Of a stretch of 63,652 bases of DNA, positions 1 to 10,185 are shown one piece after another. How positions within the stretch are numbered: the first letter of the stretch is position 1; each line of letters opens with the position of its first letter. Origin of the DNA: an uncultured Ignavibacterium sp. (GTDB lineage Bacteria > Bacteroidota > Ignavibacteria > Ignavibacteriales > Ignavibacteriaceae); the NCBI GenBank assembly GCA_937934185.1, contig CALHAB010000012.1:1-63652 (forward strand), given 5' to 3'. The notes under the pieces are model-generated. The model was not told where the DNA came from and did not search any database. It saw only the letters and a program-made list of their open reading frames with translations. The position numbers and the translations under genes are program-made.

Positions 1-1350
1 AATCTTGCATTCATCATTTACTTTGCTTTGCGTGTTGAATCTGGTTTGTTTGATTTGGTTATTATGCCCGAGTTCTTTCTTCCAATGATTGCTCTTTATG
101 TTTATTGGCTTTTGATTTTTACATTCGTCGGAATGTATCGATCCTGGTTCGCTGCCTCAAGATTTGATGAGATTTCTACTTTATTCAAAGCAACTTTCGT
201 AGGAATTTTTATTCTCTTCTTTATAATCTTTCTTGACGATTATATAAACAATGTTTCTTCATCAACCAGAATATTGATATTCATTTATTGGGCTTTGCTG
301 GTTGCTTTTGTTGGAACCGGAAGAATTGTAATCAGAAGCATTCAGCGAAATTTACTTATAAAAGGTTTTGGCAGAAGAAACGCAGTTATCATCGGATTTA
401 ACGACAGAGCTTTTGAAGTTCTTGATACTCTTTCAAAAGCTCCTGCTTTGGGAATTGATGTCAAAGCTTTTGTTACTATTAAAGATGAGCATCTTAATAA
501 GTCCCACAAAAATATTAAGGTAGAATCCAATCTGAATTCACTTACACAAATAATTGAAAAGTATAATATTCAGGAGATGATTCTGGCGTTGGAAAAAGAT
601 GAACACGATTCGCTTGTAGATATAATTTCATTGTGCGGTGATAAAAATATAAAAATCAAAATCGTTCCGGATCTTTATGAAATTTTAAGCGGACAGGCAA
701 GAACAAGTCAGATTTATGGAATGCCTCTGATTGATATTATGCCTGAACTTATGCCTGAGTGGGAACGAAAGCTTAAGCGGCTTCTTGACATCATAGTTTC
801 TGTGATAATATTACTTATTTCCTTGCCAATAACTTTGATAACTGCAATCGCAATTAAAATTGATAGTGAAGGTCCTGTATTTTTCACACAGGAAAGAATG
901 GGAATGAATGGGAAAATATTCAAGATGATAAAATTCCGTTCTATGAAAAAAGATGCTGAGAAACTTACCGGTCCTGTTTGGTCACAAAAAAATGATCCGA
1001 GAGTAACCAGAGTCGGTAGAATTATTCGCAAACTTCGGATTGATGAAATACCGCAGTTCATTAATGTACTTAAAGGTGATATGTCTGTTGTTGGTCCAAG
1101 ACCTGAAAGACCATTCTTCGTTGAAAAGCTTTCTCAGGAAATTCCTTACTATAAAAGAAGATTAAAAGTTCGTCCCGGCATAACCGGCTGGGCGCAAGTC
1201 AAGCATAAGTATGATGAATCAATTGAAGATGTTAAAATCAAATTGAGATATGATCTTTTCTACATAGAAAATATGTCTATCAGGATGGACCTTAAAATTC
1301 TTTTCAGAACTATTTTTGTTGTATTGTTTGGAAAGGGACACTATGAGTAG
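1..1350 (+). CDS. Undecaprenyl-phosphate sugar phosphotransferase (exopolysaccharide polyprenyl glycosylphosphotransferase), 5' truncated by window edge
   Basis: N-terminal TM segments, CoA-binding-like domain, then KRLLDI...GPVFFTQERMG...KFRSM...DEIPQFINVLKGDMSVVGPRPERP. Frame is open to position 1, so the TTG at 28 is probably not the real start. Confidence 0.9.
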   Translation, partial: NLAFIIYFALRVESGLFDLVIMPEFFLPMIALYVYWLLIFTFVGMYRSWFAASRFDEISTLFKATFVGIFILFFIIFLDDYINNVSSSTRILIFIYWALLVAFVGTGRIVIRSIQRNLLIKGFGRRNAVIIGFNDRAFEVLDTLSKAPALGIDVKAFVTIKDEHLNKSHKNIKVESNLNSLTQIIEKYNIQEMILALEKDEHDSLVDIISLCGDKNIKIKIVPDLYEILSGQARTSQIYGMPLIDIMPELMPEWERKLKRLLDIIVSVIILLISLPITLITAIAIKIDSEGPVFFTQERMGMNGKIFKMIKFRSMKKDAEKLTGPVWSQKNDPRVTRVGRIIRKLRIDEIPQFINVLKGDMSVVGPRPERPFFVEKLSQEIPYYKRRLKVRPGITGWAQVKHKYDESIEDVKIKLRYDLFYIENMSIRMDLKILFRTIFVVLFGKGHYE

Positions 1351-1494
1351 TGGAGATCAAAGGGCAGAGAGCAGATGATAAATCAAACAACTTACTCAAT
1401 AAGTTAGATAAAGAATCAAGGATGATAACAAACTTTAACAAATTAATTTAATCACCGTGCGCTTTGCACTTTTCACAATGCAGAGTATTAAACT

Positions 1495-2208
1495 ATGAGG
1501 ATTTTGGTAATCATTCCAACTTACAATGAACTCGAGAATGTTAAAAAAATCATTCCCGCAGTTCTGGGACAAAACAGCGGAATAGATGTTCTGATTGTTG
1601 ATGATAATTCTCCTGACAAAACCGGCGATTATGTAGAAGAATTAAGTAAAGAGAATTCACGGGTAAAATTACTTCGTCGGGAAAAGAAGCTTGGATTAGG
1701 TACTGCTTACATTGCTGGTTTCAAATATGCACTTCAGCATAATTATGATTTTGTATTTGAGATGGATGCAGACTTTTCTCACGATCCGAATGAAATAAAA
1801 AATTTTCTCGAAGCAATTAAGGAAGCTGATTTAGTACTCGGAAGCCGTTACATAAACGGAGTGAGAGTTCTTAATTGGCCAATGCGGCGGCTTCTGCTCA
1901 GCTATTTTGCAAGTGTTTATACACGAATCATAACAGGTCTGCCGGTTAAAGATGCAACCGGCGGTTACAAATGCTTCAGGATTGATGTCCTGAAGGCAAT
2001 TGATCTGGATAGAATTAAATCGAATGGTTACTCATTTCAGATTGAAATGACTTTCAAAGCGTATAAAAAAGGATTCCGGATAAAAGAAATACCGATTGTA
2101 TTTATGGATCGTGTAAAAGGAAAATCTAAAATGTCGAAGAAGATTGTTCGGGAAGCTGTTTTTATGGTTTGGAAATTAAGATTAAGAAGTATTATCGGAA
2201 GACTATAA
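1495..2208 (+). CDS. Polyprenol-phosphate mannosyltransferase (DPM1-like GT2)
   Basis: MRILVIIPTYNELENVKKII...VLIVDDNSPDKTGD...FEMDADFSHDP...LVLGSRYINGV typical of the family. Confidence 0.9.
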   Translation: MRILVIIPTYNELENVKKIIPAVLGQNSGIDVLIVDDNSPDKTGDYVEELSKENSRVKLLRREKKLGLGTAYIAGFKYALQHNYDFVFEMDADFSHDPNEIKNFLEAIKEADLVLGSRYINGVRVLNWPMRRLLLSYFASVYTRIITGLPVKDATGGYKCFRIDVLKAIDLDRIKSNGYSFQIEMTFKAYKKGFRIKEIPIVFMDRVKGKSKMSKKIVREAVFMVWKLRLRSIIGRL

Positions 2209-2217
2209 TAATCGGAT

Positions 2218-4209
2218 ATGAATGACTTATCAATTATCATCGTAAACTATAATGTAAAAGAGTACCTGAAGAACTTACTTCATTCAATCAGAAAAGCATC
2301 CCAGAATCTTTCCACAGAAATAATTGTAATAGATAATGCTTCGGATGATGGCAGTGTTGAAATGCTTCGTGAAAAATTTCCTGATGTTAAACTTATTGCA
2401 AATGAAAAAAATCTGGGTTTCGGCAAAGCAAATAATATAGGACTTAAAGAAGCAAATGGTAAATACATTCTTTTAATAAATCCTGATACTCTTGTTGCAG
2501 AAGATACTTTCACAAATCTTATAGAATTTTTTGAAAATCATCCTGATGCTGGAATGGTTGGCTGTAAAATCTTAAATCCGGATGGAACACTTCAACTTGC
2601 CTGCAGGAGAAGTTTCCCGGGTCCCTGGACCTCTTTCACAAAAGTTACAGGGCTCAGTTCGCTTTTCCCTAAGAGCAGATTATTTGCGAAATACAATCTT
2701 ACATATCTCGATGAAAATCAGACTTACGAAGTTGATGCGATCAGCGGATCATTTATGATGCTGAAAAAAGAAGTTTATGAAAAAGTCGGCGGTTTTGATG
2801 AACAGTTCTTTATGTATGGTGAAGACCTTGACCTTTGTTACAGAATTCAGAAAGCGGGTTTTAAAATTTATTATGTTCACACAACACAGATAATTCATTA
2901 CAAAGGTGAAAGCACTAAACGAAGCAGTCTTGATGAAACAAAAGTTTTCTATCAGGCAATGCACCTGTTTGTAAAGAAGCATCTTTCAAGTTCATTCATC
3001 GTTGAATTGATTCTGCGTTCTGCTATTGCAGTCAGAAGTCTTTTTGCTTTCCTTGGAAAGAAAAAACTGATTATCATTTCTGTCCTTTTCGATTTTATAA
3101 TTTTTAATCTATGTCTTTATGCGGCGCAGGAAATCTATCAGATAATTAAACCAAGCTGGCGTGGATTTCCTGAATATGCTGAATGGATTGTTTACACAAT
3201 TCCGGCATTAATCCAGATTATTGTTGCTTCATTTGCCGGAGTTTATCAGAAAAACAAACTTTCAATTCTGAAAGTTATCATCTCTATCGCAATAAGTTTT
3301 CCGATTCTAACATCACTTACATTTTTCTTTAAGCAATTTGCATTCAGCCGTGCGGCAATTCTGATTGCTTACATACTTGCTCTCTTTGCTTTTGTTTTGT
3401 GGCGGATAATTTTCAAACAATTGTTCCGTAAACTGCTAATATCAGATTCTGACAAGCAGAAAAGAACACTTATAGTCGGTACACAGAACAATGCAGTTCA
3501 GATAGCTTTAAAACTTAAACAGAAAAAAACAGAATTAAGAAATATAGTCGGACTGATAAGTGATTCTTACAAAGAAGTTGGAAATAAAATTGACTCATTC
3601 GAAGTTGTGGGAACAGATCAGAACATAAACAAGGTGATAAGAGATTATAAAGTTGACGAAGTGATTTTTTCATCGGACGAATTATCATATAATCAGATGA
3701 TTCAGATAATCTCTTCTCTCAGAAAAGAAAATGTCGAATTCAAAGTTGTCGGAAGCGATCAGGATTTTGTTGTTGGCAAAACCTCTGTGTCAATACTTGA
3801 TGATTTACCTTTATTTGAAATTAGCTTTAATATTTCTGATGCAAAAATGAGGTTTATTAAAACTTTGTTTGATTATTCACTTGCGCTGTTAACTTTGTTT
3901 TTGGTTTATCCTTTCATATTTTTCAAATACAGGATTGCATCACAAACTAAAACCGATTTTTCTGAATTTATACTTAATGTTCCTTTTGTAATTTCGGGTA
4001 AATACAGTTTTGTGGGACCAAAAAAAGATTATGATTCTCAGAATATTTTCCTTGGCAAAAAAGGGCTTACTGGTTTCTGGTATTATGAAACAGAGGATGA
4101 AGATGAGATCGAAAAACTGGATTTTTATTACGCAAAGAATCAGAATATCTGGATGGATATTGAAATAATAACGAAATCGTTAAACAAAATGTTGAACAAA
4201 AAGAATTAG
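2218..4209 (+). CDS. GT2 glycosyltransferase fused to a membrane/degenerate bacterial sugar-transferase-like C-terminal domain
   Basis: N-term [21 protein letters not shown]...[10 protein letters not shown]...[15 protein letters not shown]-term TM helices, CoA-binding-like [13 protein letters not shown], and YSFVGPK...GLTGFWYYE...[16 protein letters not shown]. Confidence 0.85.
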   Translation: MNDLSIIIVNYNVKEYLKNLLHSIRKASQNLSTEIIVIDNASDDGSVEMLREKFPDVKLIANEKNLGFGKANNIGLKEANGKYILLINPDTLVAEDTFTNLIEFFENHPDAGMVGCKILNPDGTLQLACRRSFPGPWTSFTKVTGLSSLFPKSRLFAKYNLTYLDENQTYEVDAISGSFMMLKKEVYEKVGGFDEQFFMYGEDLDLCYRIQKAGFKIYYVHTTQIIHYKGESTKRSSLDETKVFYQAMHLFVKKHLSSSFIVELILRSAIAVRSLFAFLGKKKLIIISVLFDFIIFNLCLYAAQEIYQIIKPSWRGFPEYAEWIVYTIPALIQIIVASFAGVYQKNKLSILKVIISIAISFPILTSLTFFFKQFAFSRAAILIAYILALFAFVLWRIIFKQLFRKLLISDSDKQKRTLIVGTQNNAVQIALKLKQKKTELRNIVGLISDSYKEVGNKIDSFEVVGTDQNINKVIRDYKVDEVIFSSDELSYNQMIQIISSLRKENVEFKVVGSDQDFVVGKTSVSILDDLPLFEISFNISDAKMRFIKTLFDYSLALLTLFLVYPFIFFKYRIASQTKTDFSEFILNVPFVISGKYSFVGPKKDYDSQNIFLGKKGLTGFWYYETEDEDEIEKLDFYYAKNQNIWMDIEIITKSLNKMLNKKN

Positions 4210-4211
4210 TT

Positions 4212-5162
4212 ATGGCTAAAACAATACTGGATTTTGAAAAACCAATCTTTGAACTCGAGCAGAAGCTTGAGGAAATGAAAAAATTTTCAGACAGACTGGA
4301 TATCGAAAAAGATATGGTCCGTCTGGAGGAGAAAGTAAGGCAATTGAAAGAAGAAGTTTATAAAGGACTTACGAGATGGCAGCGTGTTCAACTTGCACGT
4401 CATCCTGAAAGACCTTACACACTCGATTACATTTACGCAATGACTGAATCATTTGTTGAACTTCACGGCGACAGACTATTCAGGGATGATAAAGCCATTG
4501 TCGGAGGATTGGCTCAGCTTGGTAATCATAAAGTTGTGATAATGGGTCAGCAGAAAGGTCGTGATACCAAGTCCAACCTTTACAGAAATTTCGGAATGAT
4601 GAATCCTGAAGGTTACAGAAAAGCTCTTCGTCTTATGAAGCTTGCAGAAAAGTTTAACAAACCTGTTATCACAATGCTCGATACTCCGGGAGCTTTTCCT
4701 GGTATCGAAGCAGAAGAAAGAGGACAGGCAGAAGCTATTGCCAGAAACTTATTTGAAATGGCAAGATTAAAAGTTCCGATTATTGTTGTGATAATTGGCG
4801 AAGGTGCAAGCGGTGGTGCATTGGGAATTGGAGTTGGTGACAGAATTCTTATGCTTGAAAACTGCTGGTACTCAGTAATCAGTCCCGAATCCTGTTCAAG
4901 TATTTTATGGCGAAGCTGGGATTATAAAGAACAAGCTGCCGAAGCATTAAAACTTACTGCACCTGATCTGCTTGAGCAGGGAATAATTGACAGAATAATT
5001 CCTGAACCACTTGGCGGTGCTCACAAAGATCACAAACAAATGGCTGATACATTAAAAACTGCACTGATTGAAGAACTTGATGCTCTCGTTAAAATCAAAC
5101 CTGAAAAATTAGTTTCAAGCCGGATTGAAAAGTTTGGTAAAATGGGAGTGTTTATAGAGTAA
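4212..5162 (+). CDS. accA: Acetyl-CoA carboxylase carboxyltransferase subunit alpha
   Basis: [18 protein letters not shown]...[17 protein letters not shown]...[15 protein letters not shown]. Confidence 0.96.
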   Translation: MAKTILDFEKPIFELEQKLEEMKKFSDRLDIEKDMVRLEEKVRQLKEEVYKGLTRWQRVQLARHPERPYTLDYIYAMTESFVELHGDRLFRDDKAIVGGLAQLGNHKVVIMGQQKGRDTKSNLYRNFGMMNPEGYRKALRLMKLAEKFNKPVITMLDTPGAFPGIEAEERGQAEAIARNLFEMARLKVPIIVVIIGEGASGGALGIGVGDRILMLENCWYSVISPESCSSILWRSWDYKEQAAEALKLTAPDLLEQGIIDRIIPEPLGGAHKDHKQMADTLKTALIEELDALVKIKPEKLVSSRIEKFGKMGVFIE

Positions 5163-5214
5163 AGAACTGGATTTTAAACATCAAATTTTTCATTATGTAA
5201 ATGTATATTCTCAA

Positions 5215-6744
5215 ATGTCAAGATTGATTACTTCCTACCCAGAGAGAAGTGCTCTGATTACTGCTTTTTTTATTTATCTTTTACTTGTAGGGGTTAATTT
5301 CTTTCTAATAATAAACATAAACTCATCTTTTTTTACTTATACTATTGATGATCCATATATTCATCTTTCACTTGCAGAAAATATAAGGAATTTTCATTAT
5401 GGTATTAATCAGAATGAATATTCATCACCATCATCAAGTATAATTTACTCACTGCTTTTTGTCCCTTTTATTTATTATGAATTCGCTGTTTATCTACCTT
5501 TATTAGTTAACATTGTTTGTTCAATTGGAATTCTATTTTTCTTCTGGAAATTATTTACTCTCATTTTTTCAGAGATAATTCTAGCTAATAATAAAAAGTA
5601 TTTAATAATTTCTACTTTTCTAATACTAATAATTTTGGCGGGTAATTTAGTTTATTCAACATTCCGTGGGATGGAACATTCGCTTCAAGCCCTCACCAGC
5701 GTGGCAATGATTTGGGGAATTATAAATTTTATCCTGCACAAAAAAGTATCAGGCATCTTTTATGTCTCAGCTGTAATCTCGCCTTTAGTCAGATATGAAA
5801 ATCTTGCTTTAACATTTATGCTATTGTTTTATTTATTTATTCATAAGCAAAAAAGAATTCTCTGGATAGTAATAATTATTTCGTTTTTTTTAATTGGATT
5901 TTCTCTAATTCTTATTCAATTAGGTTTGGAACCATTACCTTTATCAGTACTAAGAAAATCTAAGTTACCTGATAATAATTTTGTCGAAGTTTTTTTTAAT
6001 CAAAGTACTGTAATTCTTCTTTTAATTTTAACTTTTTTATTCAATTACCTTAGAATTTCAGGAAGCAATAAATCCGAAAATTTTTTATCGGCTGTAATAT
6101 CACTTGTAATCATCATCCATATTGGCTTAGGTATGTCAGGCAGATATACAGAATATCTGATTATAACTGCTCTTTTTGTTCTTATTTTTTTGTATCGTAA
6201 TGTTATTACATCATTTTTGACCGGAAAACCCGGTAAGAAATTATTGGTTCTAATAACAGTTACAATTTTAATTTTTTATAAACAAACAGCTTCAGTTTTT
6301 TTAATACCCTTTGCAGCTAATAATATTTTCGAGCAACAGTATCAAATGCATCGTTTTGCCTCTGAATACTATAAGAAACCTGTAGCAGTAAATGATATTG
6401 GCTATGTTTCATTCAGAAACGATAATTATGTTTTAGACCTCTATGGACTATCATCCCTGGAGAGCTACAAATACTGGAACTCCCAAAATGATTTTGGCTG
6501 GATGGATTCGCTTGTATTAAAACATAAAGTTAATCTCATTATGATTTATGAGGGCTGGTTCAAAAGTATTCCACAAAACTGGAGGAAAGTCGCTGAGTTA
6601 CATTTGGGTAACATAAAAATTACAGCTTCCGGAAGTGTAGTCTCTTTTTTCATTCGAGATAATAGCTATTATGATGAAGTTAAGAGATTATTATATGACT
6701 TTAAAGAAACCTTACCTAAGAAAACAAAATTAATTTTATTCTGA
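5215..6744 (+). CDS. Polytopic membrane protein, possibly GT-C/glycosyltransferase-like
   Basis: About a dozen hydrophobic segments, soluble C-terminal region; YTIDDPYIHLSLAENI early loop resembles GT-C-type proteins; family not certain. Confidence 0.55.
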   Translation: MSRLITSYPERSALITAFFIYLLLVGVNFFLIININSSFFTYTIDDPYIHLSLAENIRNFHYGINQNEYSSPSSSIIYSLLFVPFIYYEFAVYLPLLVNIVCSIGILFFFWKLFTLIFSEIILANNKKYLIISTFLILIILAGNLVYSTFRGMEHSLQALTSVAMIWGIINFILHKKVSGIFYVSAVISPLVRYENLALTFMLLFYLFIHKQKRILWIVIIISFFLIGFSLILIQLGLEPLPLSVLRKSKLPDNNFVEVFFNQSTVILLLILTFLFNYLRISGSNKSENFLSAVISLVIIIHIGLGMSGRYTEYLIITALFVLIFLYRNVITSFLTGKPGKKLLVLITVTILIFYKQTASVFLIPFAANNIFEQQYQMHRFASEYYKKPVAVNDIGYVSFRNDNYVLDLYGLSSLESYKYWNSQNDFGWMDSLVLKHKVNLIMIYEGWFKSIPQNWRKVAELHLGNIKITASGSVVSFFIRDNSYYDEVKRLLYDFKETLPKKTKLILF

Positions 6745-6860
6745 TATTACTTTTATTAAGATCTGGTTAATAAATAAATCATATATATCTTCCTTCAAAA
6801 AAACTAATTATTCTGATTTGCACTTATTTTTTTATGTTTACAAAAACAAATTGAAATCTT

Positions 6861-7274
6861 ATGCTCAAACACTATTCTTATGTTCGTGTCCGTTATGCTG
6901 ATACTGATCAGATGAAATATGCTTACAACGGAAAATACTTTGAATATTTTGAAGTCGGAAGAACTGAAATGATGCGCGAGGTTGGATTACCTTACAAAGT
7001 AATAGAAGATAACGGTTATTTTATGCCGGTTATCGAAACCAAAATTACTTTTCACAGTCCTGCTTTTTATGATGAACTTCTTGAAGTTGAAACAAGAGTC
7101 GATCAGATTCCAACCTCAAAAGTTCATATTGATCATATAGTAAAAGCAAAGGAGAGAGATGTAGTTGTTGCAACAGGTTATGTTGAACTTGCCTTTCTTA
7201 ATTCACAAACTTACAAACCTACACGCGCACCAAAATTTTTTATTGATGCAATAAAAAAGTTTTATGAAGTATGA
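6861..7274 (+). CDS. Acyl-CoA thioesterase, 4-hydroxybenzoyl-CoA thioesterase/YbgC-like
   Basis: VRVRYADTDQMKYAYNGKYFEYFEVGRTEMMRE hotdog motif. Confidence 0.88.
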   Translation: MLKHYSYVRVRYADTDQMKYAYNGKYFEYFEVGRTEMMREVGLPYKVIEDNGYFMPVIETKITFHSPAFYDELLEVETRVDQIPTSKVHIDHIVKAKERDVVVATGYVELAFLNSQTYKPTRAPKFFIDAIKKFYEV

Positions 7275-8119
7275 AACAATCAGAACAAATAAAAAAAATT
7301 ATTGACCTTGCTTTGCGTGAAGACATAGGAAAAGGAGATATTACTTCACTTGCAGTAATTGAGAGTAAACAAAAAGCAGTTGGTAAATTTTTAGTTAAGG
7401 ATAATGGTGTAATTGCAGGTTTATCAATCGCAAAACAGGTGATGAAATCAGTTGATAAAAAATTAAAATTTAAAATTATTTTTTCAGATGGTTCAGAAGT
7501 TAAATCAGGTGATGTCGTTGCTGAAGTTTCAGGAAATGCCAGATCAATTTTAAGTGCTGAGCGAACTGCTCTGAATTTCATTCAGCGAATGAGTGGAATA
7601 GCTACTGCTGCTTCAATTTATGCTAAAGCCGTTTTACATACTAAAGCAAAAGTTATTGACACTAGAAAAACAGCTCCCGGCTTGAGATTACTTGACAAAA
7701 TGGCTGTAAAAATCGGCGGCTGTGATAATCATCGTTATGGTTTGTATGATATGTTTTTAATAAAAGATAATCACATTGAGGTCGCTGGTTCAATCACGAA
7801 AGCTATTGATGCCTGCCGTAAATTTATGCGTAAGAAAAAGAAAAAATATTTGATTGAAGTCGAAACGAAAAATCTTGCCGAAGTTCAGGAGGCACTTAAT
7901 TGTAAAGCTGATATTATTATGCTTGATAATTTTGAAATTGAAGAAATGAAAAAAGCAGTACAATTAATTAATGGTGCTTGTAAAGTTGAAGCTTCAGGTG
8001 GAGTTAATCTTAGCACAATCAAAGCAATTGCTGAAACTGGTGTTGATTACATTTCTGTTGGCGGATTAACTCACAGCGTCAAGGCACTCGATATTTCTCT
8101 TGAAATAATGCCTCTTTAA
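7271..8119 (+). CDS. nadC: Nicotinate-nucleotide pyrophosphorylase (carboxylating)
   Basis: REDIGKGDITS...ERTALNFIQRMSGIAT...DTRKTAPGLRLLDKMAVKIGG...VEASGGV; ATGA overlap with upstream gene. Confidence 0.95.
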   Translation: MKQSEQIKKIIDLALREDIGKGDITSLAVIESKQKAVGKFLVKDNGVIAGLSIAKQVMKSVDKKLKFKIIFSDGSEVKSGDVVAEVSGNARSILSAERTALNFIQRMSGIATAASIYAKAVLHTKAKVIDTRKTAPGLRLLDKMAVKIGGCDNHRYGLYDMFLIKDNHIEVAGSITKAIDACRKFMRKKKKKYLIEVETKNLAEVQEALNCKADIIMLDNFEIEEMKKAVQLINGACKVEASGGVNLSTIKAIAETGVDYISVGGLTHSVKALDISLEIMPL

Positions 8120-8125
8120 AGTCCA

Positions 8126-9589
8126 ATGCTTAACAAACTCAAAGAGCTGACTAAAGACACTGCTATCTACGGAATAAGTACGATGGTTGGGAGATTTCTC
8201 AACTTTATTCTTGTTCCGTTCTTTACAAACATTTTTGACCCGAATCAATATGGCTATGTGATGATTCTGTATGCATACATTGCTTTATTCAATATTGTTT
8301 ATGTGTATGGACTTGATTCTGCTTATCTTAAATATGCAGCATTTAAAGAAATCGGGGATGAGAAAGATAATTTTTCAACACCTTATCTGAGCATTTTTTT
8401 TACATCAATAATTTTTTCACTAATAATAATTCTTTTGAGAAATCAGGTTGCTTATTCTATTAATCTTCCTGCTGAGTTTACTTACCTGATTATTCTTTCA
8501 ACACTGATCATATTTTTTGATTCAAATGCTTCGATTCCATTCTTAAAATTAAGACTTGAACGTAAAGCAAAATATTTTTCCTTTCTTAAAGTTTTGAATA
8601 TTGTAATTAATCTAACCGCTAATTTCATCCTCATACTAAAATTCAGGATGGGAATCGAAGCAATATTTATTAGCAATCTGATTGCATCTGCTTTGACTTT
8701 GATTTTCCTGCTTCCAACAATTGTTAAGACTTTCAGACCAAAATTTCATTTAACTCTCTATAAAAAACTTATCAGATTTGGTTTGCCATATCTGCCGGCT
8801 GGTCTGGCTGTTATGATGGTTCAGGTGATTGATGTTCCGATTCTTGAATCACTAACCGATGTTGACACAGTTGGAATATACAAAGCAAATTATAAGCTTG
8901 GCATTTTTATGATGCTCTTTGTCAGTATGTTTCAATATGCATGGCAGCCATTCTTTCTGAATAATGCAAAAGAAGAAAATGCAAAAGAAATTTTTTCGAA
9001 GGTGCTGACTTATTTCACCGTGGTGGGAAGTTTTCTTGTAATATTTTTATCTTTATTTATCAGTGAATTGGTTAAAATTAATTTCGCAGGTTTTTATCTT
9101 CTGGGAGAGAAGTACTGGAGCGGAATACCAATTGTTCCTATCATTCTTCTCGGTTATTTTTTCAATGGATTGTATGTAGTATTCTCAGCAGGAATTTATA
9201 TTGAAGAGAAAAGTATTTTTGCACCGATTGTAACCGGATTGGGAGCTTTGGTAAATGTTGCAGTTAACTTTGCACTTATTCCTTCACTCAATATTATCGG
9301 AGCTGCACTTGCAACTCTTGCAAGTTATTTTGTAATGGCATCAGGTTATTACATCGTCACTCAGAAATATTATCACATTCATTACGAATATTCAAAAGTT
9401 ATAAAAATATTTTTTGCAATAATAGTTATCGGATTTATTCTTTACTCGTCTCTGTTAAATGCTGATAATGGATTGTTGATAAAAATATTGCTTGTTGTTG
9501 GCTATATAATTTTCATTTTCGTTTTTGTATTTGATAAAAGAGAATTACAATTTATTAAAAACAATTTATTGAAGAGAAAAAATGTCTGA
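8126..9589 (+). CDS. Polysaccharide biosynthesis flippase (Wzx/MurJ-like, oligosaccharide translocase)
   Basis: Multiple TM segments, KDTAIYGISTMVGRFLNFILVPFFTNIF N-terminus. Confidence 0.88.
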   Translation: MLNKLKELTKDTAIYGISTMVGRFLNFILVPFFTNIFDPNQYGYVMILYAYIALFNIVYVYGLDSAYLKYAAFKEIGDEKDNFSTPYLSIFFTSIIFSLIIILLRNQVAYSINLPAEFTYLIILSTLIIFFDSNASIPFLKLRLERKAKYFSFLKVLNIVINLTANFILILKFRMGIEAIFISNLIASALTLIFLLPTIVKTFRPKFHLTLYKKLIRFGLPYLPAGLAVMMVQVIDVPILESLTDVDTVGIYKANYKLGIFMMLFVSMFQYAWQPFFLNNAKEENAKEIFSKVLTYFTVVGSFLVIFLSLFISELVKINFAGFYLLGEKYWSGIPIVPIILLGYFFNGLYVVFSAGIYIEEKSIFAPIVTGLGALVNVAVNFALIPSLNIIGAALATLASYFVMASGYYIVTQKYYHIHYEYSKVIKIFFAIIVIGFILYSSLLNADNGLLIKILLVVGYIIFIFVFVFDKRELQFIKNNLLKRKNV

Positions 9590-10040
9590 ACAAGTTACAA
9601 TTAAACTAAAAAGACTTAGTGAAGAATTTGCTGATATTCAGCTTCCCTCTTATGCTACTGAGGGAAGTGCAGGAATGGACATTCGCGCTGCAGTAAAAGA
9701 TGAAATGATTATTGAGCCGGGAAAAGTTGCTTTGGTACCGACAAATATCTCCGTTGAAATTCCAAAAGGTTATGAAATTCAGGTGAGACCAAGAAGCGGA
9801 CTTGCTGCAAATCATTCAATTGGAATACTGAACTCGCCGGGTACGATTGATTCTGATTATCGTGGTGAAGTAAAAATCATTCTGATAAATTTTGGTGATA
9901 AACCTTTCACGATTCATCGTGGTGACAGAATCGCTCAGCTTATAGTTTCGAAAGTTTATTCTGCAAAGATTGTTGAAAGTGATAACCTGAATTCAAGTCA
10001 GCGAGGTGAAGGCGGATTTGGTCATACCGGGAAAAAATAA
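9582..10040 (+). CDS. dut: dUTP diphosphatase
   Basis: EGSAGMDIRA, RPRSGLAANHSIGILNSPGTIDSDYRGEV, RIAQLIV, RGEGGFGHTG. Confidence 0.96.
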   Translation: MSEQVTIKLKRLSEEFADIQLPSYATEGSAGMDIRAAVKDEMIIEPGKVALVPTNISVEIPKGYEIQVRPRSGLAANHSIGILNSPGTIDSDYRGEVKIILINFGDKPFTIHRGDRIAQLIVSKVYSAKIVESDNLNSSQRGEGGFGHTGKK

Positions 10041-10088
10041 TTTTTACTCTTTAAATTTTTTCTTAAAATATTTTAATTCATTTCAGAA

Positions 10089-10106
10089 AAAATCTTATAA
10101 GATTTT
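10089..10106. repeat. 18-bp perfect palindrome in the dut-dnaE spacer
   Basis: AAAATCTTATAAGATTTT read directly. Confidence 0.7.
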
Positions 10107-10185
10107 CTTAGCAAATTTTGTTCGAATTGATTAAACTTCAGTAGAAAATTTTTCAAATCTTTTTTCTTCAAATTTTCTTTTTTTA

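Noticed and set aside
1351-1494. Possible terminator/hairpin (GTGC...GCAC) between the first two genes
   Set aside because: 4-bp stem only, no U-tract.
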